Assembly: GCA_023666975.1 (NCBI GenBank)
Contig: JAMPAW010000006.1
Location: 18,871 to 65,566, forward strand
Source: Clostridium sp.
GTDB lineage: Bacteria; Bacillota_A; Clostridia; Lachnospirales; Lachnospiraceae
Reading direction: 5' to 3'
DNA length: 46,696 bases
A model generated the notes under the pieces. That model searched no databases. It was not told the DNA's origin and saw nothing but the letters and a program-made list of their open reading frames with translations. Numbering within the stretch: the stretch's first letter is position 1; each line of letters opens with the position of its first letter. Both the position numbers and the translations under genes were made by a program. Below, piece by piece: positions 8,447 through 16,534 of the stretch.

Positions 8447-8956
8447 ATGGCAAGACCAAAAACATATCATATTATGCTCAACGACAATGAAATGGCAACT
8501 CTCCGTAAGGTTATCAGGGATAAAAAAACCTGTAAAACCGTCTTAAAGAGATGTCAGATTTTATTAGATCTGGACGAAGTCCATGGTACTGGTTTGACCC
8601 ACTCACAAATTGCACATACTTATGCGGTATGTCCGGCTACGGTTACCAATATTATCCATTCTTATGTTAAGAATGGTATTACTGAAATTGTTAAATATAA
8701 CATCAGCCCAAATTCAAGTGCGGCATTACGCAAAGCAGACGGACGGGCGGAAGCACATTTGATTCAAATTGCCTGCAGCCCGGCACCCGAAGGACATTCC
8801 AGATGGACTCTCCGTCTTCTGGAGGAGAAAGCCCGCATTGAATTGGAAACACCAGTCAGCAGGGAAACGATCCGCAGAGTATTAAAAAAAATGAACTTAG
8901 ACCTCACCTCAATGACTACTGGTGCATCCCACCCAAAGAAGATGCCGAATTCATAG
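8447..8956 (+). CDS. IS630 transposase, N-terminal frame (OrfA)
   Basis: A 169-residue frame carrying the helix-turn-helix DNA-binding region typical of IS630 transposases: LTHSQIAHTYAVCPATVTNI at about 51-70, and a second winged-helix-like part ending RETIRRVLKK. After the run of eight A (8884-8891) this frame continues with about 22 unrelated residues and stops. In the -1 frame the protein continues with the conserved NELRPHL...WCIPPKEDAEF sequence. A full product of about 383 residues, normal for the family, therefore needs a -1 slip at the A8 run. OrfA alone could act as a DNA-binding inhibitor, as in other frameshifting IS families. Confidence 0.8.
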   Translation: MARPKTYHIMLNDNEMATLRKVIRDKKTCKTVLKRCQILLDLDEVHGTGLTHSQIAHTYAVCPATVTNIIHSYVKNGITEIVKYNISPNSSAALRKADGRAEAHLIQIACSPAPEGHSRWTLRLLEEKARIELETPVSRETIRRVLKKMNLDLTSMTTGASHPKKMPNS

Positions 8957-8961
8957 CATGT

Positions 8962-9597
8962 ATGGAAGATGTTCTTGATGTCTATGAATTTCCATATAAC
9001 CCTATGCGTCCGGTTGTCTGTATGGATGAAAAGCCATACCAGCTGCTGGGAGAGGCAAGGGAAGCCCTGCCAATGCGCCCAGGTAATGACAAGAAAGTGG
9101 ATTCTGAATATATCCGTAATGGTACATGCAGCATCTTTGCTTTCGTCGAACCACTTGCCGGGAAACATCACGTCAGTGTGCGTGACCACCGGACCGCAAC
9201 AGACTGGGCAGAAGAAATCAAATATCTTGCTGATGTCATGTATCCGGATGCAGAAAAAATCATTCTTGTAATGGATAACCTTAATACTCATAAACCAGCA
9301 TCTTTATATAAAAGGTATCCTGCAGCAGAAGCACGACGGATCATAAAACGTCTGGAAATCCATTATACACCGAAGCACGGAAGCTGGCTGGATATTGCAG
9401 AAATAGAGCTTAATGTCATGAGCCGCCAGTGTCTGTCACGTAGGATTGATGATATTAACCATCTTCGCAACGAGCTGTTGGCATGGGAAAATGAACGCAA
9501 TACAATGGCGGCAAAGGTACATTGGCAGTTCAAAACTGCTGACGCCCGGACAAAACTGAGTTCTCTATATCCCAAATTTACCGTAGCTTCCGAATAG
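8962..9597 (+). CDS. IS630 transposase, DDE catalytic frame (OrfB)
   Basis: This is the catalytic half of the transposase. The triad is visible: D in VCMDEKP, D in VMDNLNTH, and E in the LDIAEIELN segment, each in the expected IS630 context. The frame is open upstream to the A8 run (about 8892), so ATG 8962 is only the first methionine and not necessarily a start; no good ribosome binding site precedes it. Translation most likely comes by -1 frameshifting from OrfA. A +1 or -1 sequencing or mutational indel in the A8 run would look the same and cannot be excluded. Confidence 0.8.
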   Translation: MEDVLDVYEFPYNPMRPVVCMDEKPYQLLGEAREALPMRPGNDKKVDSEYIRNGTCSIFAFVEPLAGKHHVSVRDHRTATDWAEEIKYLADVMYPDAEKIILVMDNLNTHKPASLYKRYPAAEARRIIKRLEIHYTPKHGSWLDIAEIELNVMSRQCLSRRIDDINHLRNELLAWENERNTMAAKVHWQFKTADARTKLSSLYPKFTVASE

Positions 9598-9650
9598 GGA
9601 ACGGTAATACTAAATATAAACGTGTCAGCACACTAGTGGCACGGCAAAAG

Positions 9651-9678
9651 TTGCATATTATGGCAAACATGATATAAT
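9651..9678 (+). promoter_or_regulatory. promoter of cmk-ispH
   Basis: TTGCAT (9651-9656), a 16-bp spacer and a perfect TATAAT (9673-9678) with a TGA extension. It lies just downstream of the IS end and upstream of the fold-back element, so the element would be transcribed in the cmk leader. Confidence 0.6.
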
Positions 9679-9708
9679 ATGAATACTTAATATATATGTA
9701 TTGTTTCG

Positions 9709-9918
9709 TTAGGCGATTGCGAAACTCCCAATTTCAAAAACCTAGTTGTGTAATATGGACAATATCGCCAGCAGGGTATTGGGGAGTCGTCGGTGCTTAG
9801 CGAGGTGTTTTCGAGCTTAGCACCGTTACGAGCGACACATAGCGAAAGCGCCCCTGCGGTGATTTGTCTATATTGCACAACGGATGTCTTGAAAAACTTA
9901 CATTTCGCAAATGCCTAA
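9709..9918 (+). mobile_element. 210-bp fold-back (MITE-like) element in the cmk leader
   Basis: An imperfect inverted repeat spans the stretch: TTAGGCGATTGCGAAA on the left pairs with the inverted right end TTAGGCATTTGCGAAA. Further in, GTTGTGTAATATGGACAA pairs with the complement of the segment at 9864-9881, and GCAGGG pairs with CCCTGC. Near the middle GGTGCTTAGC (9792-9801) and GCTTAGCACC (9815-9824) form another stem. TTGTTT occurs beside both ends, but on the left two bases intervene, so a target duplication is uncertain. It has no coding capacity and is unrelated to the IS630 ends. A partial copy lies at 5335-5408. Confidence 0.7.
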
Positions 9919-9947
9919 TTGTTTAGTATTAAAAAGGAGAAGGAAAT

Positions 9948-10622
9948 ATGGCAAGTATAGCAATTGACGGGCCTGCAGGCGCAGGGAAGAGCACGATAGC
10001 GAAAATGGTAGCAAAGGAATTAGGGTTTATCTATGTGGATACCGGGGCACTTTACCGGGCGATTGCCCACTATTTAGTGACAAACCGGATTGATATTGAA
10101 GATGAGGCGGCACTGGCAAGAGCCTGTGAGGGGATTGCTGTGGCGATTGAATATGAGAAAGATGTACAGCAGGTTTATCTCAACGGAGAAAATGTAACAC
10201 CGTATCTGCGAACAGAGGAGACGGGAAATATGGCATCGAGGTCGTCGGCAAAACCGCCGGTGCGTGCCGCATTACTGGATTTACAGCGGGATATGGCAAA
10301 GCAGTACAATGTGGTAATGGACGGCAGGGATATCGGGACGATGGTGCTGCCGGATGCAGAGGTCAAAATTTATCTCACGGCATCTTCTAAGGAACGGGCA
10401 AACCGGCGATACAGGGAACTGGTGGAAAAGGGGGAGCAGCCGGATTTTGATCAGATTGAGGCGGATATTATCGAACGAGATGAACGGGATATGAACCGTG
10501 CGATTGCACCATTAAAGCAGGCGGACGATGCCGTGCTGGTGGACAGCTCTGCTATGAATATCGACGAGGTTGTGGACACAATCTTATCGATCATTGCGCA
10601 AAAGAGAAAGGATAGCCTCTAA
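9948..10622 (+). CDS. cmk: cytidylate kinase
   Basis: A 224-residue (d)CMP kinase, which phosphorylates CMP and dCMP with ATP in pyrimidine nucleotide salvage. The P-loop GPAGAGKST lies at residues 8-16. It is followed by YVDTGALYRA (substrate-binding), a DGRDIGT motif at about residue 125, and the lid segment KERANRRYRE. Length and motifs are typical. The start has AAGGAG at a good distance. The gene heads a cmk-ispH unit common in Clostridia. Its leader is unusual in carrying a 210-bp fold-back element between promoter and start. Confidence 0.95.
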   Translation: MASIAIDGPAGAGKSTIAKMVAKELGFIYVDTGALYRAIAHYLVTNRIDIEDEAALARACEGIAVAIEYEKDVQQVYLNGENVTPYLRTEETGNMASRSSAKPPVRAALLDLQRDMAKQYNVVMDGRDIGTMVLPDAEVKIYLTASSKERANRRYRELVEKGEQPDFDQIEADIIERDERDMNRAIAPLKQADDAVLVDSSAMNIDEVVDTILSIIAQKRKDSL

Positions 10623-10734
10623 GAGGTTTTGAGGAGAGGGAAAACAGGATATTCTGAATTGCCTGACCGTAGAAGATGGGGCTGCGGAAGGCACAGGCAG
10701 CCTGATGGGTTAAGGGATAAAAAGGAGAGAACAG

Positions 10735-12747
10735 ATGGAGATCATGTTAGCGAAAACAGCAGGCTTCTGTTTTGGCGTAAAACGGGCTGTGGATACGGTA
10801 TACGAACAGGCGGATAAAGGAAACGTATATACATACGGTCCGATTATCCATAATGAAGAGGTCGTAAAGGATTTAGAGGCAAGAGGGGTAAGGATTCTTG
10901 AGTCCGTGCAGGAGCTTAAGGCATTGGAACAGGGGACGGTTGTGGTCCGATCGCATGGCGTTGAACGGGAAATATATGATATCATTACAGAAAAATCATT
11001 GGAACTTGTTGATGCAACCTGCCCTTTTGTAAAGAAAATTCACAAAATTGTCGATAAAGATAGTGCAGAAGGGAAACAGATTATCATTATCGGCAACAAA
11101 AATCACCCGGAAGTAATGGGGATTGTGGGCTGGTGTAATCAGCCGCCTATTGTAGTGGAATCCGTGGAAGAAGCACACAATTTGACAATTTCCCCGGAAA
11201 AAGAAGTTAGTCTTGTATCCCAGACCACATTTAATCATAAGAAATTCAATAAGGTAGTTGAAATTTTTGAACAAAAAGGTTATAATATAACCGTTTATAA
11301 CACCATATGCAATGCAACGGAAGAAAGACAGAAGGAAACTGCTTCTATTGCAAAGCAGGTAGATGCAATGGTTGTAATTGGTGGAAAGAATAGTTCTAAT
11401 ACACAAAAGCTATACGACATTAGCAAAAAAGAATGTGCAAATACTTACTATATACAGACACTCGTTGACTTGGATTTGGCTGCTTTTGAATCCGTTGGTA
11501 GGGTAGGTATTACTGCAGGGGCATCTACCCCTAATCAAATTATTAAGGAGGTTCATGGTAGCATGGCAGAAGATTTTGGAAAAATGTTTGAAGAAAGTCT
11601 GGCTGAGGAGAGCAGAATCAGTCCGGGTAAAATTGTAAAAGGAACGGTTATTGATGTCAAAGAGAATGAGATTATCCTCAACATTAATTACAAGGCTGAC
11701 GGAATTATCACGAAGAGTGAGTATTCAAATGATGTGAATATTTCACTGAAGGATAAGGTTCAGGTTGGCGAGATTATAGAGGCTAAGGTAGTTAAGACAA
11801 ATGACGGGGACGGACAGGTGCTGTTATCGGTTAAGCGTGTAGCAGCGGAGAAGGCAAATGAGCAGTTAGAGGAAGCCTTTAATAATGAAGAAACGCTAAA
11901 GGGCATTGTTACTCAGGTTTTGGACGGTGGATTGAGTGTTACCGTCGGAGAGGCAAGAGTATTTATTCCGGCAAGTCTGGTTTCGGATACATTTGAGCGG
12001 GATTTGACAAAGTATAAGGATCAGGAGATTGAGTTTAAGATTACAGAGTTTAATCCGCGTAAGAGAAGGATTATCGGTAACCGTAAGATGCTGATTGAAG
12101 CAGAGAAAAAGGCAGCAAAGGAAGCACTGTTTGCCAGAATTAATGTAGGTGATACAGTAGAGGGTACGGTTAAGAATGTGACAGACTTTGGTGCGTTTAT
12201 TGATTTGGGCGGCGCAGACGGGCTGCTTCATATTTCGGAAATGTCATGGGGCAGAGTGGATAACCCGAAGAAGATATTCAAAGTAGGGGATAACGTGAAG
12301 GCACTGATTAAGGATATTCAGGGTGAAAAGATAGCGTTAAGCCTGAAGTTTGCGGATACCAATCCATGGCTGACTGCAGAAGACAAATATGCTGTTGGCA
12401 GCGTGATCACAGGCAGAGTGGCAAGAATGACGGACTTTGGTGCTTTTATTGAGTTAGAACCGGGAGTAGATGCTTTACTTCATGTTTCGCAGATTGCAAA
12501 GGAACATATTGATAAGCCGTCAAGTGTATTGTCTGTGGGACAGGAGATTGAGGCCAAGGTAGTTGATTTCCGTTTAGAGGAGAAGAAGATCAGCCTGAGC
12601 ATGAAGGTGCTTCTTGCCGATGAGGACGAGACAGAGGAAGAAGTTATGGAGGCTGTATCAGAGGAAATGACAGAGAATGCCGTAGAGGAAGCGGTGGCAG
12701 AAGAAGTACCAGAGACAGAAGAATCCTCAGAAGAGACAGAGGAATAA
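10735..12747 (+). CDS. ispH: IspH reductase fused to four S1 domains
   Basis: A 670-residue fusion. Residues 1-285 are 4-hydroxy-3-methylbut-2-enyl diphosphate reductase, the last MEP-pathway enzyme, which makes IPP and DMAPP. The three [4Fe-4S] cysteines are C12, C96 and C192, with H40, H74 and the HPE motif (124-126) of the active site, and SSNT at 230-233. Four S1 RNA-binding repeats follow at about 297-370, 384-455, 472-541 and 558-627, then a Glu-rich tail of about 40 residues. This ispH/rpsA fusion is established in Clostridia; the S1 part may serve as the ribosomal S1-like protein. The ATG has AAAAAGGAG upstream. The 112-bp gap after cmk holds no gene. A terminator follows. Confidence 0.95.
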   Translation: MEIMLAKTAGFCFGVKRAVDTVYEQADKGNVYTYGPIIHNEEVVKDLEARGVRILESVQELKALEQGTVVVRSHGVEREIYDIITEKSLELVDATCPFVKKIHKIVDKDSAEGKQIIIIGNKNHPEVMGIVGWCNQPPIVVESVEEAHNLTISPEKEVSLVSQTTFNHKKFNKVVEIFEQKGYNITVYNTICNATEERQKETASIAKQVDAMVVIGGKNSSNTQKLYDISKKECANTYYIQTLVDLDLAAFESVGRVGITAGASTPNQIIKEVHGSMAEDFGKMFEESLAEESRISPGKIVKGTVIDVKENEIILNINYKADGIITKSEYSNDVNISLKDKVQVGEIIEAKVVKTNDGDGQVLLSVKRVAAEKANEQLEEAFNNEETLKGIVTQVLDGGLSVTVGEARVFIPASLVSDTFERDLTKYKDQEIEFKITEFNPRKRRIIGNRKMLIEAEKKAAKEALFARINVGDTVEGTVKNVTDFGAFIDLGGADGLLHISEMSWGRVDNPKKIFKVGDNVKALIKDIQGEKIALSLKFADTNPWLTAEDKYAVGSVITGRVARMTDFGAFIELEPGVDALLHVSQIAKEHIDKPSSVLSVGQEIEAKVVDFRLEEKKISLSMKVLLADEDETEEEVMEAVSEEMTENAVEEAVAEEVPETEESSEETEE

Positions 12748-12762
12748 TGGTTATCAGGAAAG

Positions 12763-12800
12763 TAATCTCGCCTTAGGAGACTAGGGCGGGATTTTCTTTT
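12763..12800 (+). terminator. terminator after ispH
   Basis: The stem AATCTCGCC pairs with GGCGGGATT (one G-U pair) and is followed by TTCTTTT. It closes the cmk-ispH unit. Confidence 0.75.
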
Positions 12801-12845
12801 GTATGGTTTTATCCATCAGTGTCGCCATACAAGAAAGGAGATTAT

Positions 12846-13637
12846 ATGTTATATGATTATGAAAGTTTCAAAAAGGACATTTACAAACTGATAAATATTA
12901 ATCTGTCATTATACAAAGAAAGGCAGATGAAGCGCAGAATAGAATCACTTATGGAGAGAAAGGGATATCACAACTTTGAGGATTATTTTCATGCACTCAA
13001 AAAAGACGATGAATTGCTTCGGGCCTTTGTCAGCTATCTCACGATTAATGTGTCTGAATTTTACCGCAATCCGAATCAATGGGAATTGTTTGAAAAGAAC
13101 ATTATTCCTTATCTGCTGAAAAAATACGGAAAACCGCTGAATATATGGAGTGCGGCGTGTTCAACAGGAGATGAGCCGTATACGATAGCCATGATTCTGG
13201 CAAAACATCTGCCGTTGGATCAGATTAAGATACATGCGACGGATATTGATGAAGATGTCCTTAGCTTTGCCAAGGAAGGATACTATTCGGCAAAAAGTGT
13301 GGCAGGACTGCCCAAAGACCTTTTGAATAAGCATTTTACCAAAATGGATAATGGCTATCAGATTAACAGGGATATTAAACGATGTGTGGATTTTCGCAAA
13401 CATAATCTGCTGGAGGATTTGTATCCTGCGGGTATGCATATGATTGTATGCCGGAATGTGGTCATTTATTTTACCGATGAGGCAAAGGACGGCGTGTATA
13501 AGAAATTTCACCGGTCTATGGCGAAGGAAGGCGTCCTGTTTATTGGCAGTACGGAACAGATTATCCATGCCAAGGAAATTGGCTTTGAGGCTGTGGATTC
13601 CTTCTTCTACAAAAAACTGGACGTATCGGTAGTCTGA
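12846..13637 (+). CDS. CheR-type protein-glutamate methyltransferase
   Basis: A 263-residue SAM-dependent methyltransferase of the CheR family, which methylates glutamates of chemoreceptors. A small helical N-terminal domain is followed by SEFYRNP (about 70-76), the SAM motif SAACSTGDEPY (102-112), an acidic TDID strand end and VCRNVVIYF. The frame opens at GTG 12819, but ATG 12846 is preceded by AAAGGAG and gives the normal length. No cheB, cheA or receptor gene is next to it, so whether it acts in chemotaxis cannot be told from the window. Its 3' end overlaps the convergent exonuclease gene by 31 bp. Confidence 0.85.
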   Translation: MLYDYESFKKDIYKLININLSLYKERQMKRRIESLMERKGYHNFEDYFHALKKDDELLRAFVSYLTINVSEFYRNPNQWELFEKNIIPYLLKKYGKPLNIWSAACSTGDEPYTIAMILAKHLPLDQIKIHATDIDEDVLSFAKEGYYSAKSVAGLPKDLLNKHFTKMDNGYQINRDIKRCVDFRKHNLLEDLYPAGMHMIVCRNVVIYFTDEAKDGVYKKFHRSMAKEGVLFIGSTEQIIHAKEIGFEAVDSFFYKKLDVSVV

Positions 13638-14728
13638 TTATGTTTCATGAAGGTTAATGAATCCTGAAGATAGGCGATTTGCTCTGGCAGACTGGCGGCA
13701 AGGAGAGATGCCGTGGTTTGAAAACCGTTTTTCGCATTGGAAGAGGTTTTAAACAGGTCGTAGCGGTCAGGGGTATAGCAGGGAATAAAGGCATCTGTTT
13801 TTTTGATATAACAGGTGTCTTTTGTTGCTTTTTCTTTGTTGGCGGCAACTACATATGCAGCAATGCTTTTGTGTACTGCCATATCTTCTTTTGGAAGATA
13901 GTAGTAGTTTTTGTAATCATGGAAATAATGTATCAGCGTTCCCTCGGTAATGGGGACATACAGCTGCGCATATTCTTCAATGGCATTTAGGAAGATTCCC
14001 CCGGCAGACAGGGCCAGCCGCTTGGGGAGAAAACAGAACGGAGGACAGGTGAAAGCAAATTTCAATTTGTTTTCCTCGGCTGTTATCTGTACCGAGATTA
14101 TGTCATTTTTCTCGAAAAAGGCCTTATAGTTAAGTATGCGGCTGACTTGGGGCATGCCGAGCAAATCGTCATGGTTGTGCAGCAGAAGAAGCTTTTCCTT
14201 TTGGGAATCGGGACATGCCACATACCGCTGATAGATATTAATCAGTTCCTTGCCGCTGTATGTATCGTCCCTGTCAATAGCAAGGTATTTCTCCAAGGAG
14301 GTCTGTTTCATGCTTTCCAGCAGCAGGACATTTTTATAAGGGCGGATTTCTTTTAGGATATCAATTTGGGTAAGCCGGGAGTCAGCGGAAAAGGGGATTT
14401 GGAGACTTGCGGATTTTTGTCTTAAATAGGGCAAATCAAATCCCAGACCGTTGAAGTGTACCAGATGCGTAAAATCTTTGCTGAAGGCCTCAAAGGCGGA
14501 GAGCAGTTCGCTTTCACAGTATCCGTTGTCGTTGAACCATTGTGTTATCCGGATACAGTCGTCCTGGTACCATAATGCACCGATTAAGTAAAGGGTGGAA
14601 TGTTTGGCGGCAAAGCCCGTGGTCTCGATGTCAAAAAACAACAGCTTTGAATCGGGATAAAACTGTCGGTAATAATCGGGGAGGATATTCGGTGTGGAAA
14701 GTGGTTCGCTGTATTCTATAATTTTCAT
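13607..14728 (-). CDS. YprB-like RNase H-fold 3'-5' exonuclease
   Basis: A 373-residue protein with an RNase H-like exonuclease domain of the YprB type at about 28-200. Metal ligands are visible as FFDIET (D33, E35), FNGLGFDLPYL (D98) and HNHDDLLG (D187 or D188), a DEDD-type set, so nuclease activity is likely on single-stranded DNA or RNA ends. The C-terminal 170 residues have no recognised domain. The start is preceded on the minus strand by AAGGAG. It points toward cheR and is divergent from ruvA, suggesting but not proving a repair role. Confidence 0.75.
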   Translation of the reverse strand: MKIIEYSEPLSTPNILPDYYRQFYPDSKLLFFDIETTGFAAKHSTLYLIGALWYQDDCIRITQWFNDNGYCESELLSAFEAFSKDFTHLVHFNGLGFDLPYLRQKSASLQIPFSADSRLTQIDILKEIRPYKNVLLLESMKQTSLEKYLAIDRDDTYSGKELINIYQRYVACPDSQKEKLLLLHNHDDLLGMPQVSRILNYKAFFEKNDIISVQITAEENKLKFAFTCPPFCFLPKRLALSAGGIFLNAIEEYAQLYVPITEGTLIHYFHDYKNYYYLPKEDMAVHKSIAAYVVAANKEKATKDTCYIKKTDAFIPCYTPDRYDLFKTSSNAKNGFQTTASLLAASLPEQIAYLQDSLTFMKHNQTTDTSSFL

Positions 14729-14814
14729 CGGTGTCTCCTTGTATAAATGATTCTGCGTTTCGCTGTTTTGGCTGAGAGGAAGCTGTCAAAAATGTAATAT
14801 TGATAATTCTATAA

Positions 14815-14843
14815 TAGCATAATTTAATGTAATGTGCTATAAT
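14815..14843 (+). promoter_or_regulatory. extended -10 promoter of ruvAB
   Basis: A perfect TATAAT (14838-14843) preceded by TGC forms an extended -10 element; the -35 region (TAGCAT, 17 bp upstream) is weak. The start of ruvA lies 31 bp downstream. Confidence 0.45.
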
Positions 14844-14873
14844 GTGAATACTATGATTTTATCGAGGTGTTTT

Positions 14874-15488
14874 ATGATCGGATATATAAAGGGTTCTGTG
14901 GAAGGAATCCTTGCAGACAGTATGATTTTGGAAAATAACGGGATAGGGTATCAGATATATACCTCCGGCATGGTTTTGAACAATTTACCGGACATGCATC
15001 AGGAGATAAAAATATTTACCTATCTGCATGTCAGGGAAGATGAACTTTTACTGTTTGGGTTTCCGACTACAAGTGAACTGGACACCTTTAAACGGTTAAT
15101 CAGTGTCAATGGAATCGGTCCTAAGGCAGCATTGGCGATTCTTACCGTGTTATCCGTACAGGAATTGACACTGGCTGTCATGGCCGGAGATACCAAAGCC
15201 ATTACCAAGGCGAACGGTGTGGGTGCCAAGGGGGCAAATCGTGTGATCATGGAGTTGAAGGATAAACTTACCCTTGATGATGTGTTTGCGCAAGATAACG
15301 GTGCGGTATATGCAGCGGCGGCTGCCGGAGAGAGCAGTGGCAGTGATAGTGTTCAGGATACTGTACTTGCGCTGGTGAGTCTGGGATATTCGGAATTTGA
15401 GGCACTGAAGGCAATTAAACAGGTTGACGGAGCCGAGAACATGGAAGCAGATGCGCTGTTAAAGGCGGCACTGAAGAAGGTATTTTAA
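14874..15488 (+). CDS. ruvA: Holliday junction DNA helicase subunit RuvA
   Basis: A 204-residue RuvA, which binds four-way junctions and loads RuvB for branch migration. The N terminus is MIGYIKGSV, followed by an OB fold. The first helix-hairpin-helix is LISVNGIGPKAALAIL, the second ITKANGVGAKGANRVIMEL. An Ala/Gly/Ser-rich linker leads to the RuvB-binding domain III (VSLGYSEFEALKAI). The frame is open to GTG/ATG codons upstream (14832), but ATG 14874 matches the family N terminus and has GAGGTG before it. ruvB follows after 33 bp. Confidence 0.95.
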   Translation: MIGYIKGSVEGILADSMILENNGIGYQIYTSGMVLNNLPDMHQEIKIFTYLHVREDELLLFGFPTTSELDTFKRLISVNGIGPKAALAILTVLSVQELTLAVMAGDTKAITKANGVGAKGANRVIMELKDKLTLDDVFAQDNGAVYAAAAAGESSGSDSVQDTVLALVSLGYSEFEALKAIKQVDGAENMEADALLKAALKKVF

Positions 15489-15521
15489 TGACCGGAAGAG
15501 AATATGGCATAGTGGTGTAAT

Positions 15522-16532
15522 ATGATAGATAGAATGATTTCAACCCAGATTCTTCCTGAGGACATCAAGATTGAAAATAATCTTCGACCGACGATGCTCT
15601 CGGATTACATTGGGCAGGAAAAAGCAAAAACCAATTTAAAAATATTTATTGAGGCGGCCAAAAACCGTGGAGAGGCGTTAGATCATGTCCTGCTCTACGG
15701 CCCTCCGGGACTGGGAAAGACGACAATGGCTTCCATCATCGCCAATGAGATGGGGAGCAGCTTAAAGATTACATCGGGACCGGCTATTGAAAAACCCGGT
15801 GAGCTGGCAGCGATTTTGAATAATCTCAATGAACATGATGTGCTGTTTATTGATGAGATTCATCGCTTAAACCGGCAGGTTGAAGAAGTGCTTTATCCGG
15901 CAATGGAAGATTTTGCCATTGATATTATGATTGGAAAGGGGCAGGCGGCCAGAAGTATCCGTCTTGACCTGCCGCATTTTACGCTGGTGGGGGCAACGAC
16001 CAGGGCGGGAATGCTGACAGCGCCTCTGCGTGACCGCTTTGGCGTGGTCAACCGGCTGGAATTCTATTCCAAGGAGGAGCTTGCGCAGATTGTGGAAAGG
16101 TCTGCTAAAGTATTAGAGGTGGATATCGATGAAAAGGGAGCCGTGGAGATAGCAAGGCGTTCCAGAGGGACTCCCAGACTGGCTAACCGGCTGCTGAAAC
16201 GTGTCAGGGATTTTGCGGAGGTTTCGTTCGAGGGATTTATCAGTGAAAAGGTTGCAGAGGAAGCGTTGGACCGTCTGGAAGTGGATTCTTTTGGACTTGA
16301 CCAGATAGACCGCAATATTATTTTGACGATGATTGAGAAGTTTGGCGGTAAACCTGTCGGACTTGATACGCTGGCAGCGGCAATCGGTGAAGATGCAGGA
16401 ACCATTGAAGATGTCTATGAGCCGTACCTGATTAAGAACGGATTGCTTTCGAGGACGCCTCGCGGCAGGGTAGCAACGGAGAACGCATACCGGCATTTTG
16501 GACTGGAGCATTTAATAGATAAAGGAGAATAG
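15522..16532 (+). CDS. ruvB: Holliday junction DNA helicase subunit RuvB
   Basis: A 336-residue AAA+ motor that drives branch migration with RuvA. Walker A is GPPGLGKTT (about 60-68), Walker B is LFIDEIHR, sensor 1 is GATTRAG, and the C-terminal winged helix ends [17 protein letters not shown]. The N-terminal [12 protein letters not shown] segment is typical. The gene is full length and in operon with ruvA; zapA follows two bases after its stop. Confidence 0.97.
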   Translation: MIDRMISTQILPEDIKIENNLRPTMLSDYIGQEKAKTNLKIFIEAAKNRGEALDHVLLYGPPGLGKTTMASIIANEMGSSLKITSGPAIEKPGELAAILNNLNEHDVLFIDEIHRLNRQVEEVLYPAMEDFAIDIMIGKGQAARSIRLDLPHFTLVGATTRAGMLTAPLRDRFGVVNRLEFYSKEELAQIVERSAKVLEVDIDEKGAVEIARRSRGTPRLANRLLKRVRDFAEVSFEGFISEKVAEEALDRLEVDSFGLDQIDRNIILTMIEKFGGKPVGLDTLAAAIGEDAGTIEDVYEPYLIKNGLLSRTPRGRVATENAYRHFGLEHLIDKGE

Positions 16533-16534
16533 AT

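Larger units (their letters stand above)
8360..9633 (+). mobile_element. IS630-family insertion sequence
   Basis: A 1,274-bp element flanked by TA (8358-8359 and 9634-9635), the target duplication expected of IS630. The terminal inverted repeats match at 18 of the first 23 bases, starting GTGTACTGTCAC on the left and GTGTGCTGACAC on the inverted right end. It carries two overlapping-phase frames that together give an HTH domain and a DDE domain. The left TA is shared with the MITE. The DDE residues are all present and the only frame break is at an A8 run, so the element may be active. Confidence 0.85.

Noticed and set aside
8969..9271. 100-codon frame overlapping the transposase catalytic part
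   Set aside because: It is a shadow of the DDE frame, which holds the conserved catalytic residues.
13679..13990. Plus-strand frame of 103 codons after cheR
   Set aside because: It lies opposite the exonuclease gene, whose motifs are clear, and lacks start signals.
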